DNA from: an uncultured Microbacterium sp.
GTDB taxonomy: Bacteria > Actinomycetota > Actinomycetes > Actinomycetales > Microbacteriaceae
Assembly (NCBI RefSeq): GCF_947632095.1
Contig: NZ_CANROA010000010.1
Span: 1-61,344 of the forward strand
Direction of reading: 5' to 3'
DNA: 61,344 nucleotides
In this document: positions 47,357-57,186 of the stretch, in pieces
Layout of the letters: the number at the start of each line of letters is the position of its first letter
Position numbering within the stretch: the first letter of the stretch is position 1
Position numbers and translations under genes: made by a program
Notes under the pieces: model-generated
Told to the model about the DNA's origin: nothing
Seen by the model: the letters and a program-made list of their open reading frames with translations, nothing else
Database searches by the model: none

Positions 47357-49885
47357 TCAGCCCTTGACGGCGAAGTTGACCAGCTTCGGCTCGCGGACGA
47401 TCACCTTGACGATCTCCTTGTCGCCGATCGCACGGATCACGCGCTCATCGCCGCGGGCGAGGGCTTCGAGCTCCTCCGCGGAGATCGTCGCGGGGACTTC
47501 GAGCTGGGCGCGGACCTTGCCGTTGACCTGCGCGACCGCAGTGATGGTGTCCGCGACCATGAGCGCCGGGTCCGCCTCGGGCCAGGTGACCAGCCCGACG
47601 GACGGCTCGTGCCCGAGTGCCTCCCACATCTCCTCCGCCGTGTGCGGGGCGATCAGGTCGAGCATCATCGCGACGGTCTCGACGGCCTCGCGCACCGCGG
47701 GATCGGCAGCGCCGGCGTCCGAATCGACCGTCTTGCGCGTCGTGTTGACGAGGTCCATGAGTCGGGCGACCAGAACGTTGAACTTGGTCTGCTCGACGAG
47801 GCCCGGAGCATCCGCCAGCAGGCGGTGCGTCACGCGGCGCAACGCTGCCGCACCGCCTGTTCCGTCGGTCCCCACGCGCGAGGCGACCTCATGGCTCAGA
47901 CGCATCGCACGGGACAGGAACTTCTGGGCGCCCGTGGTGGAGACATCGGCCCAGTCCTTGTCGTCCTCCACAGGGCCGGCGAAGGCGAGACCGGTGCGCA
48001 GCGCATCGGCGCCGTGCTTGTCGAGCTCCTCCTGGAAGAGCACGAGGTTGCCCTTGCTCTTCGACATCTTCGAGCCGTCGAGGATGATCATGCCCTGGTT
48101 GATGAGACTCGAGAAGGGCTCGGTGAAGTCGACCAGGCCCATGTCGAACAGCACCTTCGTGATGAAGCGCGCGTACAGCAGGTGCAGGATCGCGTGCTCG
48201 ACACCGCCGATGTACGAGTCGACCGGAGCCCAGCGCTTGGCCTCATCGGTGTCGAAGGCGACCTGGTCGCTGTTCGGCGAGAGGAAGCGCAGGAAGTACC
48301 AGGAGCTGTCGACGAACGTGTCCATCGTGTCGGGGTCGCGCAGCACGGGGTCGCCCGAGACCGGGTCGACCGTGCGGACCCACGACTCGGCCGCGCCGAG
48401 GGGCGAGGAGCCCTTGGGCTTGAGGTCGAGGCCCTCGACGCTGGGCAGCTTGACGGGGAGCTGCTCGGCGGGGACAGGGCTGACCGAGCCGTCCTCGTGG
48501 TGCAGCATCGGGATCGGCGTGCCCCAGAAGCGCTGCCGCGAGATCAGCCAGTCGCGCAGACGGTAGTTCTTCGCCGCGCGCCCGGTGCCGCGCTCTTCGA
48601 GCTGCTCGATGGCGCGGGCGATCGCCTCGGTCTTGGGGAGACCGTCGAGGTCGCCGGAGTTGATGAGCACGCCCTCGCCGGTCAGCGCCACTCCGGTCTT
48701 CGCCGGGTCGAGGTCGTCGAGGGTCTCTTCGGCGTCGGCCGCGCGAGTGTTGACGACGACCGTGACGGGCAGGTCGAAGGCGCGGGCGAAATCGAGGTCG
48801 CGCTGGTCGTGCGCGGGGACCGCCATGACGGCGCCGTGGCCGTAGTCGGCGAGCACGTAGTCGGCCGCCCAGACGGGCAGCTTCTCGCCATTAACGGGGT
48901 TGATGGCGTAGCGCTCCAGGAACACACCGGTCTTCGGGCGGTCGGAGGCCTGACGGTCGATGTCGGTGGTCTTCTGGACGTTCTCGAGGTACGTGCGGAA
49001 CTCGTCGCGGACCTCATCGGATGCTTCGGCGACGAGCTCTGCGGCGAGGTCGGCATCGGGGGCGACGACGAAGAACGTCGCGCCGTGGAGGGTGTCGGGA
49101 CGCGTCGAGAAGACCGTGACCGGCTCGTCGCGACCCTCGATGCGGAAGTCGACGTCGGCGCCGATGGAGCGGCCGATCCAGTTGCGCTGCATCTGCAGCA
49201 CCTTGTGCGGCCAGTGGCCCTCGAGCTGGTCGAGGTCGTCGAGAAGGCGATCGGCGTAGTCGGTGATCTTGAAGTACCACTGGGTGAGCTTCTTCTTGAT
49301 GACCTCGGCGCCGCAGCGGTCGCAACGCCCGTCGACGACCTGCTCGTTGGCGAGCACCGTCTGGTCATTGGGGCACCAGTTGACCGGGCTCTTCTTTCGG
49401 TAGGCGAGGCCGCGCTCGTGCATCTGCAGGAACAGCCACTGGTTCCAGCGGTAGTACTCGGAGTCGGACGTGTGCAGCTCACGCGTCCAGTCGAAGGAGA
49501 CGCCGTAGGCCTGGAAACCGACCTTCTGCTGGTCGATGTTCTGGTACGTCCACTCGCGGGGGTCGGCGCCGCGGCGGATGGCCGCGTTCTCGGCGGGCAG
49601 GCCGAAGGAGTCCCAGCCGATCGGGTTCAGGACGTTGTGCCCCCGGTGGCGCCAGTAACGCGCGACGATGTCGGAGTAGAGGTAGTTCTCGGCGTGCCCC
49701 ATGTGCAGGTCGCCCGAGGGGTACGGGAACATCGCCAGCACGTACTTGCGCGGGCGCGCGTCGTCGGCATCGCCGGCGACGAACGTCTCGTTCTCTGCCC
49801 AGTACTGCTGCCACTTGGCCTGGATGTCATGCACCGACGTAGTCTCGTCGGCGGCGTCGGTGGGTGTGGGCAGGTTTTCAGACAA
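47357..49885 (-). CDS. leuS: Leucyl-tRNA synthetase
   Basis: About 842 residues from the TTG at 49885 ([16 protein letters not shown]). HIGH-type motif [15 protein letters not shown], zinc knuckle [25 protein letters not shown]1 editing domain ([18 protein letters not shown]), and KMSKSKGN. The upstream longer frame overlaps pabB and is rejected. No T-box or other leader is seen in the 62 bp between pabB and leuS. Confidence 0.97.
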   Translation of the reverse strand: MSENLPTPTDAADETTSVHDIQAKWQQYWAENETFVAGDADDARPRKYVLAMFPYPSGDLHMGHAENYLYSDIVARYWRHRGHNVLNPIGWDSFGLPAENAAIRRGADPREWTYQNIDQQKVGFQAYGVSFDWTRELHTSDSEYYRWNQWLFLQMHERGLAYRKKSPVNWCPNDQTVLANEQVVDGRCDRCGAEVIKKKLTQWYFKITDYADRLLDDLDQLEGHWPHKVLQMQRNWIGRSIGADVDFRIEGRDEPVTVFSTRPDTLHGATFFVVAPDADLAAELVAEASDEVRDEFRTYLENVQKTTDIDRQASDRPKTGVFLERYAINPVNGEKLPVWAADYVLADYGHGAVMAVPAHDQRDLDFARAFDLPVTVVVNTRAADAEETLDDLDPAKTGVALTGEGVLINSGDLDGLPKTEAIARAIEQLEERGTGRAAKNYRLRDWLISRQRFWGTPIPMLHHEDGSVSPVPAEQLPVKLPSVEGLDLKPKGSSPLGAAESWVRTVDPVSGDPVLRDPDTMDTFVDSSWYFLRFLSPNSDQVAFDTDEAKRWAPVDSYIGGVEHAILHLLYARFITKVLFDMGLVDFTEPFSSLINQGMIILDGSKMSKSKGNLVLFQEELDKHGADALRTGLAFAGPVEDDKDWADVSTTGAQKFLSRAMRLSHEVASRVGTDGTGGAAALRRVTHRLLADAPGLVEQTKFNVLVARLMDLVNTTRKTVDSDAGAADPAVREAVETVAMMLDLIAPHTAEEMWEALGHEPSVGLVTWPEADPALMVADTITAVAQVNGKVRAQLEVPATISAEELEALARGDERVIRAIGDKEIVKVIVREPKLVNFAVKG

Positions 49886-49947
49886 CGAACGGCCAATCTC
49901 AGGAAGCGGACTGCACAAAAGTCGGGCGCTTCCAGGATATCCGATGA

Positions 49948-51240
49948 CTATCCGCGCCAGGTGTCGGGCAGCTCCGCTCCGAGGGCTGCCAGTGGCGCCC
50001 GTGCCTTGGTCGCGACCTCGGCGACCTCGTCGGCGGCGAGCGATCCCCAGGTGATCCCTCCCCCTGCTCCGACGACCGCCCCCTCCGTATCGATGACGAT
50101 GCTCCGGATCACCATCGCCAGATCGACAGCCCCGTCCACGCCGATATAGCCGAAGCATCCGCTATACACACCGCGCGGTGCGCGCTCGAGCCGGTTCAGG
50201 ACCGTCATGGCCGACAGCTTCGGGGCTCCCGTCATGCTGCCGGCGGGGAAAACCGCCCGCTGCAGCCGCCGCACCGTGGTGCCCGTGGCAAGCCGGCCGC
50301 TCACCGTGCTCACGAGCTGGTGCACCGCAGGGTACGACTCGATCTGCCAGAGTCCGTCGACGCGGACCGTTCCCGGCTCGCAGATCCGCGAGAGATCATT
50401 GCGCATCAGATCGACGATCATGACGTTCTCCGCGCGTTCCTTGGCGCTCGCGAGCAGCTCTTCGGCGAAGGCGATGTCGGATGCTGCGTCCCGGCCCCGC
50501 GGCCGGGTGCCCTTGATCGGGCGGGTGACGATACGGTTGCCTTTCGTCCGCAGGAACGTCTCCGGGCTGGCGCTGAGCAGAGCGCGCCCGCCGATCCGTA
50601 GGAAGCCGCCGTGGTGACTGGGGCTCGCTCGACGGAGCCGCCGGTAGACCGCAGCCGGGTCGTGCGCGCCGGGCACGCTGAAGCGCGTCGTCAAGCACAG
50701 CAGGTAGGCGTCTCCGGCGCGGATCGCGTCACGGCAGTCCTCGATCAGCGCCGCGTATTCGTCGGGTGCGTGCCGCGCCACGGCGACGCGTACAGCCTCG
50801 GACTCCGACCTTGCCTGCGCGGAATTCTGAGCGGATGCCGCGATCCATCCGTCGACCGTCTGCCGATCGCCGAGGGCCCAGATCTCTCCGGACGCATGAT
50901 CGACGGCTATCGCCGCGCGCAGGCGCACCCAGGCCGGAGCATCCGCGCTGTCCGAAACCGGTGCGCCTGAGACGGCGGCGCCGCTCTCGTAGTCCAACCA
51001 GCCGACCCACCCGTCGCACAGCGGGGGCCCGGCTCCCGCCTCGGGATCGCCCAGCACCACCGCACCGGGGCCATCCGGATCCGCATATCCGACCCCGAGG
51101 AAGCTCCATCCCTCCCCGGCATCCGTTCCGGCGTCCAGCCAGAAGAGGTCGTCCTCGCCGTCGACGAGGACGAGGAACAGCGCTTCAAGATCGAGCGGCG
51201 GATCCGTGGCGCGGCGGATCACGCAGGCGGGGTGCGGCAC
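49948..51240 (-). CDS. pabB: Aminodeoxychorismate synthase component I (PabB)
   Basis: 430 residues from a GTG at 51240. Chorismate-binding domain with the PabB signature Lys motif [14 protein letters not shown] (PIKGT rather than the PIAGT of anthranilate synthase), [27 protein letters not shown] and [18 protein letters not shown]. Makes the folate precursor with a PabA glutaminase not in this window. Divergent from the DedA gene. Confidence 0.92.
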   Translation of the reverse strand: MPHPACVIRRATDPPLDLEALFLVLVDGEDDLFWLDAGTDAGEGWSFLGVGYADPDGPGAVVLGDPEAGAGPPLCDGWVGWLDYESGAAVSGAPVSDSADAPAWVRLRAAIAVDHASGEIWALGDRQTVDGWIAASAQNSAQARSESEAVRVAVARHAPDEYAALIEDCRDAIRAGDAYLLCLTTRFSVPGAHDPAAVYRRLRRASPSHHGGFLRIGGRALLSASPETFLRTKGNRIVTRPIKGTRPRGRDAASDIAFAEELLASAKERAENVMIVDLMRNDLSRICEPGTVRVDGLWQIESYPAVHQLVSTVSGRLATGTTVRRLQRAVFPAGSMTGAPKLSAMTVLNRLERAPRGVYSGCFGYIGVDGAVDLAMVIRSIVIDTEGAVVGAGGGITWGSLAADEVAEVATKARAPLAALGAELPDTWRG

Positions 51241-51269
51241 CCTCTCAGCGTAAAGCGCACAAGACACCG

Positions 51270-51275
51270 TATTCT
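51270..51275 (+). promoter_or_regulatory. -10 element, leaderless start of the DedA gene
   Basis: TATTCT, 7 bases before the GTG at 51283. Confidence 0.4.
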
Positions 51276-51282
51276 CGGGCGG

Positions 51283-51960
51283 GTGGATGACTTCCTTCTC
51301 TGGCTGTTCGACCTCGTCCAGGCGGTCGGCCCCCTCACCCGCACGCTGATCGCCGGCGTCGCGGTGATGCTGGAGACGAGCATCCTCATCGGGCTCATCG
51401 TCCCCGGGGACACCATCGTCATCATCGCTTCCCTCGGTGTCGAAGGATTCCCCCAGGCGATCGCCATGATCATCGCCGTTGTGATCGGCGCACTTATCGG
51501 CGAGAGCATCGGCTTCTGGCTCGGACACTGGCTCGGCCCGCGCATCCGGCATTCCTGGGTCGGTCGCCGCATCGGCGAAGGAAATTGGCAGCGCGCCGAG
51601 AACTACCTGCAGCGCCGCGGCGGCGTCGCGATCTTCCTCTCGCGCTTCCTGCCCGTCCTGCACTCGCTCGTTCCGCTGACCGTCGGAATGAGCGCCTACT
51701 CCTACCGTCGGTTCCTCGCCTGGACCGCCCCCGCCTGCCTGCTCTGGGCCGGAGCGTATGTGAGCGTCACCTCGCTCGCCGCCGGTGGATTCCGGGAACT
51801 CGTCGACCGCGTGCACTTCGCCGGATACATCTTCGTCGCCGTCATCATCGTCTTCCTCCTCGTGATCTGGCTCGGTAAGAAGCTCCTCACCCGGTGGGAG
51901 GCCCGACACATGCACACCGCGGACTCGGCAGAGAGCGCCGCTCCGAGCATGAAAGACTGA
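51283..51960 (+). CDS. DedA-family membrane protein
   Basis: 225 residues from a GTG. Hydrophobic segments near 15-35, 45-75, 130-160 and 175-200, with the DedA motifs VPGDTIVIIASL, GESIGFWLGHWLGPRI and FLSRFLPVLHSLVPLTVGMSAYSYRRF (F/YxRFxPxxR-like loop). DedA proteins are thought to be lipid (undecaprenyl phosphate/PE) flippases or proton-coupled transporters. Followed 5 bp later by the App1-like gene. Confidence 0.9.
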   Translation: MDDFLLWLFDLVQAVGPLTRTLIAGVAVMLETSILIGLIVPGDTIVIIASLGVEGFPQAIAMIIAVVIGALIGESIGFWLGHWLGPRIRHSWVGRRIGEGNWQRAENYLQRRGGVAIFLSRFLPVLHSLVPLTVGMSAYSYRRFLAWTAPACLLWAGAYVSVTSLAAGGFRELVDRVHFAGYIFVAVIIVFLLVIWLGKKLLTRWEARHMHTADSAESAAPSMKD

Positions 51961-51965
51961 AGGGG

Positions 51966-52997
51966 ATGTCCGAAGACAGCGTAGCCAAGCCCCGGATCCA
52001 CTGGTTCGCGCGCCTCGAACACCGCCTGCACGCCTGGCGGGAGCGTTGGGCGCGACGCCGGGGGCGTTCGGCGACCATTCTCCCCTTCCCCGGCTACGGC
52101 GGAACCGGGTGGGTTCGAGTGGTGGGCCGCGTGCTCATCGTGCCGCCGCGCCGCCGCACGGAGAACGGGGAGTACGCGAGCGTGCGCGGGTGGCGCAGCT
52201 TCGTCGGCATCCCGATCGGCTTCGCGAAGGCCCAGGTCACGATCTGCGGCCAGACCCACGAGGTCATCGCCGATCGTGGCGGCGTCATCGATGCTGTGAT
52301 CCCCGCCGAGCTCGCCCCCGGTTGGCAGAGCTTCACGATGAGCGTCGAGGGCCAGGAGCCCGTCGACGCCACAGCATTCATCGTCGCCGACGATGTCGGG
52401 TTCGGCGTGCTCTCCGATATCGACGACACCGTGATGGTCACGGCGCTGCCGCGTCCTTTCGTCGCCGCATGGAACTCCTTCGTCATCGACGAGCATGCCC
52501 GTCAGCCCGTCCCCGGTATGGCCGTCCTGCTCGACCAGCTCATCCAGCAGAATCCCGGCTCGCCGATCATCTACGTCTCGACCGGCGCCTGGAACGTGGC
52601 ACCGACGCTGACCCGGTTCATGAGCCGCCATCTCTTCCCCTCCGGCGCGATGCTGCTGACCGACTGGGGCCCCACGCATGATCGGTGGTTCCGCAGCGGG
52701 CGCGAGCACAAGCTCACGAACCTGCGTCGCATCGCCACCGAGTTCCCCCATATGAAGTGGCTCCTCATCGGTGACGACGGTCAGCATGACGAGGCCATCT
52801 ACGGCGAGTTCATGCAGGAGCACCCCGAGCTCGTCGCCGGAGTGGCCATCCGTCAGCTCTCCACCGCGGAGGCGATGCTCGCCGGCGGCCGAGCGGCCTC
52901 CGACGATCACTCCGATCTCACTGCGCCCTGGGTCGCGGCATCCGATGGCGCGGGGCTCCGCGAACGCCTCACCGACGTCGGCATCCTGCGCTCATGA
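51966..52997 (+). CDS. App1-like phosphatase-domain protein (DUF2183)
   Basis: 343 residues. The haloacid dehalogenase-type motif GVLSDIDDTVMVTALPRP (DxDxT), a middle block PIIYVSTGAWNVAPTLTRFM, and KWLLIGDDGQHDEAIYGEF near the end match the App1 catalytic domain (phosphatidate phosphatase-like in yeast). N-terminal 120 residues are a beta-rich domain. Substrate in bacteria unknown; proximity to DedA hints at lipid or envelope work. Overlaps the following gene by ATGA. Confidence 0.88.
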   Translation: MSEDSVAKPRIHWFARLEHRLHAWRERWARRRGRSATILPFPGYGGTGWVRVVGRVLIVPPRRRTENGEYASVRGWRSFVGIPIGFAKAQVTICGQTHEVIADRGGVIDAVIPAELAPGWQSFTMSVEGQEPVDATAFIVADDVGFGVLSDIDDTVMVTALPRPFVAAWNSFVIDEHARQPVPGMAVLLDQLIQQNPGSPIIYVSTGAWNVAPTLTRFMSRHLFPSGAMLLTDWGPTHDRWFRSGREHKLTNLRRIATEFPHMKWLLIGDDGQHDEAIYGEFMQEHPELVAGVAIRQLSTAEAMLAGGRAASDDHSDLTAPWVAASDGAGLRERLTDVGILRS

Positions 52998-53929
52998 CCC
53001 GAGCAGCACCCCTCTCCCGCACCGACTGGCAGGCGCGGGAGGGCGCCCATCAGGATCGCGCTGATGCGCTCACCGCCGAGCACCGTGATCGCGCGACGCG
53101 GGGCGAGAAGCATCCGGTGTGGGACTTCCTGTTCACCTACTACTCGTACTCCCCCGCCCAGCTGCGTCGCTGGCATGCCGGAGCCGGAATCCAACTGAAC
53201 GATGCATCCGAGCGCGCCGACTGGCGCTGGTATTCGCCGGGCTCCGAGCCCGGATCGGTCGTTGCGGACGCCGCTGATTTCGCGGAGCAGAAGGCCCCTC
53301 TGGCCGGCCTCATCGAATCCATCCTGCGTCGCACGGCCTCCCGCCCGGGACAGTTCGGATGCTTCGGCCTGCACGAGTGGGCGATGGTCTACCGCGACGA
53401 CGAGCACCGGCACAGCGCCCCTCTCCGGCTCGGACAGGCCGGAACCGATGCGGTCGTCGACGCGCACGACCTGCGCTGCACGCACTTCGATGCTTTCCGA
53501 TTCTTCACGCCCGACGCCATTCCGCGCAATCGGCAGGCGCTGACGCGAGCCGATCAGCCTGTGCTCGAACAGCCCGGTTGCCTTCATGCCGGCATGGACA
53601 TATACAAGTGGGCCATGAAGCTCGGCCCGATGATCCCCGGTGAGATCCTCCTCGATTCCTTCGAGCTGGCCCGCGATATCCGTCTGCTCGACATGGAGGC
53701 CGCACCCTATGACCTGTCTGGCTGGGGAGTCATCCCCGTGCCGATCGAGACGAGCGAGGGCAAGGCCGAGTACGTGCGCCGCCAGCGCAGATTCGCCGAG
53801 CGCGGCAATGCGCTACGGGCACGGATGCTGGAAGCCTGGCTCGGACAGGATCAGTCGGCGGGCGACCAGACGGCGGCGGATGCCGCACGCTCCAGCCGCA
53901 GCGTCATGACGCGCTCCGCGGCATCCTGA
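52994..53929 (+). CDS. Conserved actinobacterial protein (often labelled 3-methyladenine DNA glycosylase)
   Basis: 311 residues. Contains HPVWDFLFTYYSYSPAQLRRWHAG near the start and LHAGMDIYKWAMKLGPMIPGE with DLRCTHFDAFRFFTPDA in the middle. In actinobacterial genomes such proteins carry the glycosylase name, but no helix-hairpin-helix or AlkA-like motif is visible here, so I do not endorse that role. The last 79 bp overlap the end of the convergent GH3 gene. Confidence 0.75.
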   Translation: MTRAAPLSRTDWQAREGAHQDRADALTAEHRDRATRGEKHPVWDFLFTYYSYSPAQLRRWHAGAGIQLNDASERADWRWYSPGSEPGSVVADAADFAEQKAPLAGLIESILRRTASRPGQFGCFGLHEWAMVYRDDEHRHSAPLRLGQAGTDAVVDAHDLRCTHFDAFRFFTPDAIPRNRQALTRADQPVLEQPGCLHAGMDIYKWAMKLGPMIPGEILLDSFELARDIRLLDMEAAPYDLSGWGVIPVPIETSEGKAEYVRRQRRFAERGNALRARMLEAWLGQDQSAGDQTAADAARSSRSVMTRSAAS

Positions 53930-55008
53930 AGCCGTTCCTCGTCGATGACCCCGTTCTCCACGGCCGTGACGATCCCCTGCGTGATGTCGACAACGGTCTG
54001 CGGGGTCGAGTGCGCGATCGTCAGCACGAGGTCGTTTCCCGCGGCGACTGCGGCGACCGCGTTGGCGACCGGGTCGGCATAGGCCGCGATTCCGCTCGAC
54101 TGCAGCATGCCGAGATCATCGGTCACGATGACCCCGTCGAACCCGAGGTCGTCGCGGGCGATGGCATGCCACGTCGCCGACATCGACGCCGGGAGTTCAT
54201 CGACCGCGGTGTAGGCCAGATGCCCGAACATCAGAAGGGAGGCTCCGGCTTCGATCCCCGCGACGAAGGGCACGGCATCCGTCTCCTCCCACTGCGCACG
54301 GGACTTCGATGTCGACGGGATCAACTCGTGGGAATCACCCGGTGTCGCACCGTGCCCGGGGAAATGCTTGAGCGTCGAGGCGGCGAGCGGCTCTTCTGCG
54401 GCTACAGCCGCAGCGACGCGTGCTGCCGCCGAAACGGGGTCGGCGCCCAGCGCCCGACCGTAGATGAACGACCCCGTATCGGCCGTCGTATCCGCCACCA
54501 CTCCGAAGTTCACCGTGGCCCCCGCGCGGGCGACCAGCGCCGCACGCCCGGCGAAAGCGACCTGCGTCTGCTCGACCGGTGCGTTCTTCAGCATCGTCGA
54601 CGCGGCGAAGTCGTCCCACGGCAGGCGGGAGACCAGTCCGCCCTCCTGGTCGATCGCGACGAGCGCCGGAACAGCGGGGTCGGCACTGAGCGCTGCCGTG
54701 ATCCGCTGAAGCTGGCCTTCGTCGTCCGGGATGTTCGCGCCCATGAGGATGAAGCCGCCGATCCCCGTGTCGGCCATGTACTGCGCGAGCACCGCGGGAT
54801 CCGTCGCGGGGATATGCCCCATGACGATGCTCGCCGCCCGTTCCTGTGTCGTCATCGCCTCGACCAGACGCGTTGCGTGCTGCGCCGGAGCCGACTTCTC
54901 GGCGCGCTGCACCATCGTGAGGGCAGGTGCTGCAGCGGCCGCCGGCATACCGATGAGGCCCAGGGCGATCACAAGGGCGGCGGAACCGCGAGCAGCGTTC
55001 TTCGCCAT
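53851..55008 (-). CDS. Secreted glycoside hydrolase family 3 (beta-N-acetylhexosaminidase, NagZ-type)
   Basis: 385 residues. Signal peptide of about 30 residues (MAKNAARGSAALVIALGLIG...), then GH3 barrel: LVAIDQEGGLVSRLPW, the NagZ-type His/Asp loop KHFPGHGATPGDSHELIP, and DGVIVTDDLGMLQ with the nucleophile Asp. No second GH3 domain, as in NagZ. Likely removes GlcNAc from cell wall muropeptides outside the membrane. Its 3' end overlaps the convergent gene by 79 bp. Confidence 0.9.
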   Translation of the reverse strand: MAKNAARGSAALVIALGLIGMPAAAAAPALTMVQRAEKSAPAQHATRLVEAMTTQERAASIVMGHIPATDPAVLAQYMADTGIGGFILMGANIPDDEGQLQRITAALSADPAVPALVAIDQEGGLVSRLPWDDFAASTMLKNAPVEQTQVAFAGRAALVARAGATVNFGVVADTTADTGSFIYGRALGADPVSAAARVAAAVAAEEPLAASTLKHFPGHGATPGDSHELIPSTSKSRAQWEETDAVPFVAGIEAGASLLMFGHLAYTAVDELPASMSATWHAIARDDLGFDGVIVTDDLGMLQSSGIAAYADPVANAVAAVAAGNDLVLTIAHSTPQTVVDITQGIVTAVENGVIDEERLQDAAERVMTLRLERAASAAVWSPAD

Positions 55009-55013
55009 CGCGC

Positions 55014-55670
55014 TCAGCGGCGCAGAGCTGTGCGGATCGGCTCGGTAGAATCTGCCGTGCCGTTGCCGAAGCGGATGGTGCGCCCGATCGTCAACGGCTC
55101 GCGCAGCGTCGCGGCGATGACCTCGGCGACGTCGGCACGGGCGACCTCTCCGCGCCCCGCGGGGTCGCGTGCGATCCGGCCGGTCGGCTCGTCGAAGGTG
55201 AGGCCACCGGGACCTAGGATCGTGCCCTCGAGATCCGTGCCGCGCAAGTGCTCGTCCGCGGCCCACTTCGCATCCGCATAGGGGAAGAACGAGTCGCCCT
55301 CGGGAACACCGTGCTCGGCGGTCGAACCGATCCAGGAGACCATGACGTATCTCTTCACTCCGGCGGCGGAGGCGGCATCCATCGACCGAATCGCGGCATC
55401 CCGATCGACCGCATAGGTTCGCTCCGGGTTGCCCCCGCCCGCACCGGCCGACCAGACGACCGCATCATGCCCGCGGAGGATCTCCGCGAAACCCGTGGTG
55501 TCGGTCTTCTCGACATCGACGACGAGCGCGGTGGCTCCGGTAGCCTCGACTTCCGCCCGATGATCAGGATTGCGGATCACCGCCGTCACCTGATCGCCGT
55601 TCCCCACGAGGAGCGGAGCGAGCAGCAGAGCGATGCGGCCGTGACCGCCGAAGACGATGACCCGAGACAT
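55014..55670 (-). CDS. NAD(P)-binding atypical SDR protein
   Basis: 218 residues. Rossmann start VIVFGGHGRIALLLAPLLVG, DAVVWSAGAGGG, a YxxxK-like PYADAKWAADEHL, and the ending DVAEVIAATLREPLTIGRTI. This is the YwnB/YhfK-like NAD(P)H-binding group; substrate unknown. Five bp upstream of the GH3 gene. TAGCCT (55677-55682) lies 6 bases before the ATG. Confidence 0.88.
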   Translation of the reverse strand: MSRVIVFGGHGRIALLLAPLLVGNGDQVTAVIRNPDHRAEVEATGATALVVDVEKTDTTGFAEILRGHDAVVWSAGAGGGNPERTYAVDRDAAIRSMDAASAAGVKRYVMVSWIGSTAEHGVPEGDSFFPYADAKWAADEHLRGTDLEGTILGPGGLTFDEPTGRIARDPAGRGEVARADVAEVIAATLREPLTIGRTIRFGNGTADSTEPIRTALRR

Positions 55671-55676
55671 GCGTCC

Positions 55677-55682
55677 AGGCTA
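55677..55682 (-). promoter_or_regulatory. -10 element, leaderless start of the SDR-GH3 unit
   Basis: TAGCCT on the minus strand, 6 bases before the ATG at 55670. Confidence 0.45.
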
Positions 55683-55747
55683 GTCTCCCCGGCGGCATTC
55701 CGGGCCGCGATAATCGAGCCATAAACGAACGCGAGCTGACCACGTAG

Positions 55748-56121
55748 CTCACCCTCGACTTCGATGAGGTCGCTGGCGGCTGCAGCACCCGACGCTTCCA
55801 AGACACGGTGAAGGACGTCGCACGGCCGGCGACCGAGAACGCCCTCATGGTCGCTGGCCGGGTCTCCAAGATCAGCGAGTCGTTCTCCTGGGAGTGCGAC
55901 CCGGATGCTCTCCTCCGCCCGTGGCGCATCACCGGTCGGAGCGCTGATCTGACATGTACGCCGTTCTTCAACCGGCGCTCGAGAACCAATGCTCTCGTGA
56001 TCACGACCCGCACGGATCAGCTGTTCGGAGTCTGGACCGGGTGGGCTCTGGATGCCGCGGAAATTGCGTTTGCGTGGATGGCATCGAGGGCTGGGCGGAG
56101 GACGTGCTCAACCGGTGGTGA
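55748..56121 (+). pseudogene. Remnant of a DUF2804 gene
   Basis: A plus-strand fragment in the 437-bp gap between the SDR and flavin monooxygenase genes. It reads GRVSKISESFSWECDPDALL, LRPWRITGRSADLTCTPFFN, NALVITTRTDQLFGVWTGWA, then after a frameshift near 56065 GNCVCVDGIEGWAEDVLNRW and TGA at 56121. This matches the C-terminal region of DUF2804 proteins as I know them. A TAG at 55745-55747 interrupts the frame on the 5' side, and most of the N-terminal half is missing. No start or ribosome site is seen. Confidence 0.6.
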
Positions 56122-57170
56122 CCGGCGCACCGAGCGCGGTGCGCACCCCGAGCGCCGCCGTGCGTCCGGCACGATTCGCACCGATCGTGCTCGCGGAAGG
56201 GCCATAACCGACCATCTGCACACGAGGATCCGCGACAGCTCGGGTTCCGCGGCCGCGCCGGTCGAGCTGGATGCCCCCGGCGGCGCTCCGCAGCTTCAAC
56301 GGTGAGAGATGCGCGATGGCCGGTCGGAATCCGGTCGCCCAGAGGATTGCATCGACGGGTTCGAAGGAGCCATCTGCCCAGCGCACGCCGTCGGGCTCGA
56401 CCCGCTGGAACATCGGGCGACGGTCGGCGTAGGCGCCCAGGCCCCAGGCCTCCTGCTCCTGCGGCCGGAGCATGAGGCCGGTCACACCCACCACGCTCTG
56501 CGGCGGGAGCCCCTCCGCGACGCGCTTCTCCACCAGCGCGACCGCTGCGGCGCCGGCCTCCGGCGTGAACTCGTCATCCCGCCAGATCGGCTCCCGCCGC
56601 GTCACCCACAGCGTCTCCGTGATCGGGGCGAGCGACCCGAGGAACTGCACGGCAGAGGCTCCCCCGCCGACGACCAGCACCCGCTGCCCCCGGAAATGCT
56701 CCGGCCCCGGATAGTCGATGGTGTGCAGGTGCTCGCCCAGGAACGTCACCATTCCCGGATAACGCGGAAGGAACGGCTGCGTCCAGGTTCCGGTCGCGTT
56801 GACGACTGTTCGAGTGCGCCAGGTGCGCTCCCCCGCCCGCACGACGAGAATGCCGTCATCATCCGTCACGCTGTCGACCTGGACGGGACGGATCACCGGG
56901 AGATCGTGCTCCGTCTCATAGGCGGCGAAGGATGCCGGTACGACGATGTTCGCGCGCTGGGCGTCGCGCACCGGCGCCGCGGCATCCGGGAGTTCGGCGA
57001 CGCCGTGGACGTCGCTCATCGTCAGCGCATCCCACCGGTGCTGCCAGGCGCCACCCGCCGATGCGTTCGCGTCGAGCACGACGTGACGGATTCCCAGACG
57101 CTGCAGGTGGTACGACGCTGACAGCCCCGCCTGGCCCGCCCCGATGACGACGCTCTCCCAGATATCCATG
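56108..57170 (-). CDS. Flavin-dependent monooxygenase (FMO/BVMO-like)
   Basis: 353 residues from the ATG at 57170 (MDIWESVVIGAGQAGLSASY). FAD site GxGxxG as above, NADPH site VLVVGGGASAVQFLGSL, the FMO motif FLGEHLHTIDYPG and ATGFRPAIAHLSPL near the end. Substrate unknown. The open frame continues upstream through the antisense of tRNA-Ala (MGGPEGTRTPDP...) but that is not coding. Confidence 0.88.
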
Positions 57171-57186
57171 CCCGTCACAACGTCGA

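Noticed and set aside
49886..49947. T-box or leader peptide before leuS
   Set aside because: Only 62 bp separate pabB and leuS; no T-box sequence or Leu-rich leader frame is present.
47315..50149. 944-codon plus-strand open frame
   Set aside because: Antisense shadow of leuS, which has full synthetase motifs on the other strand.
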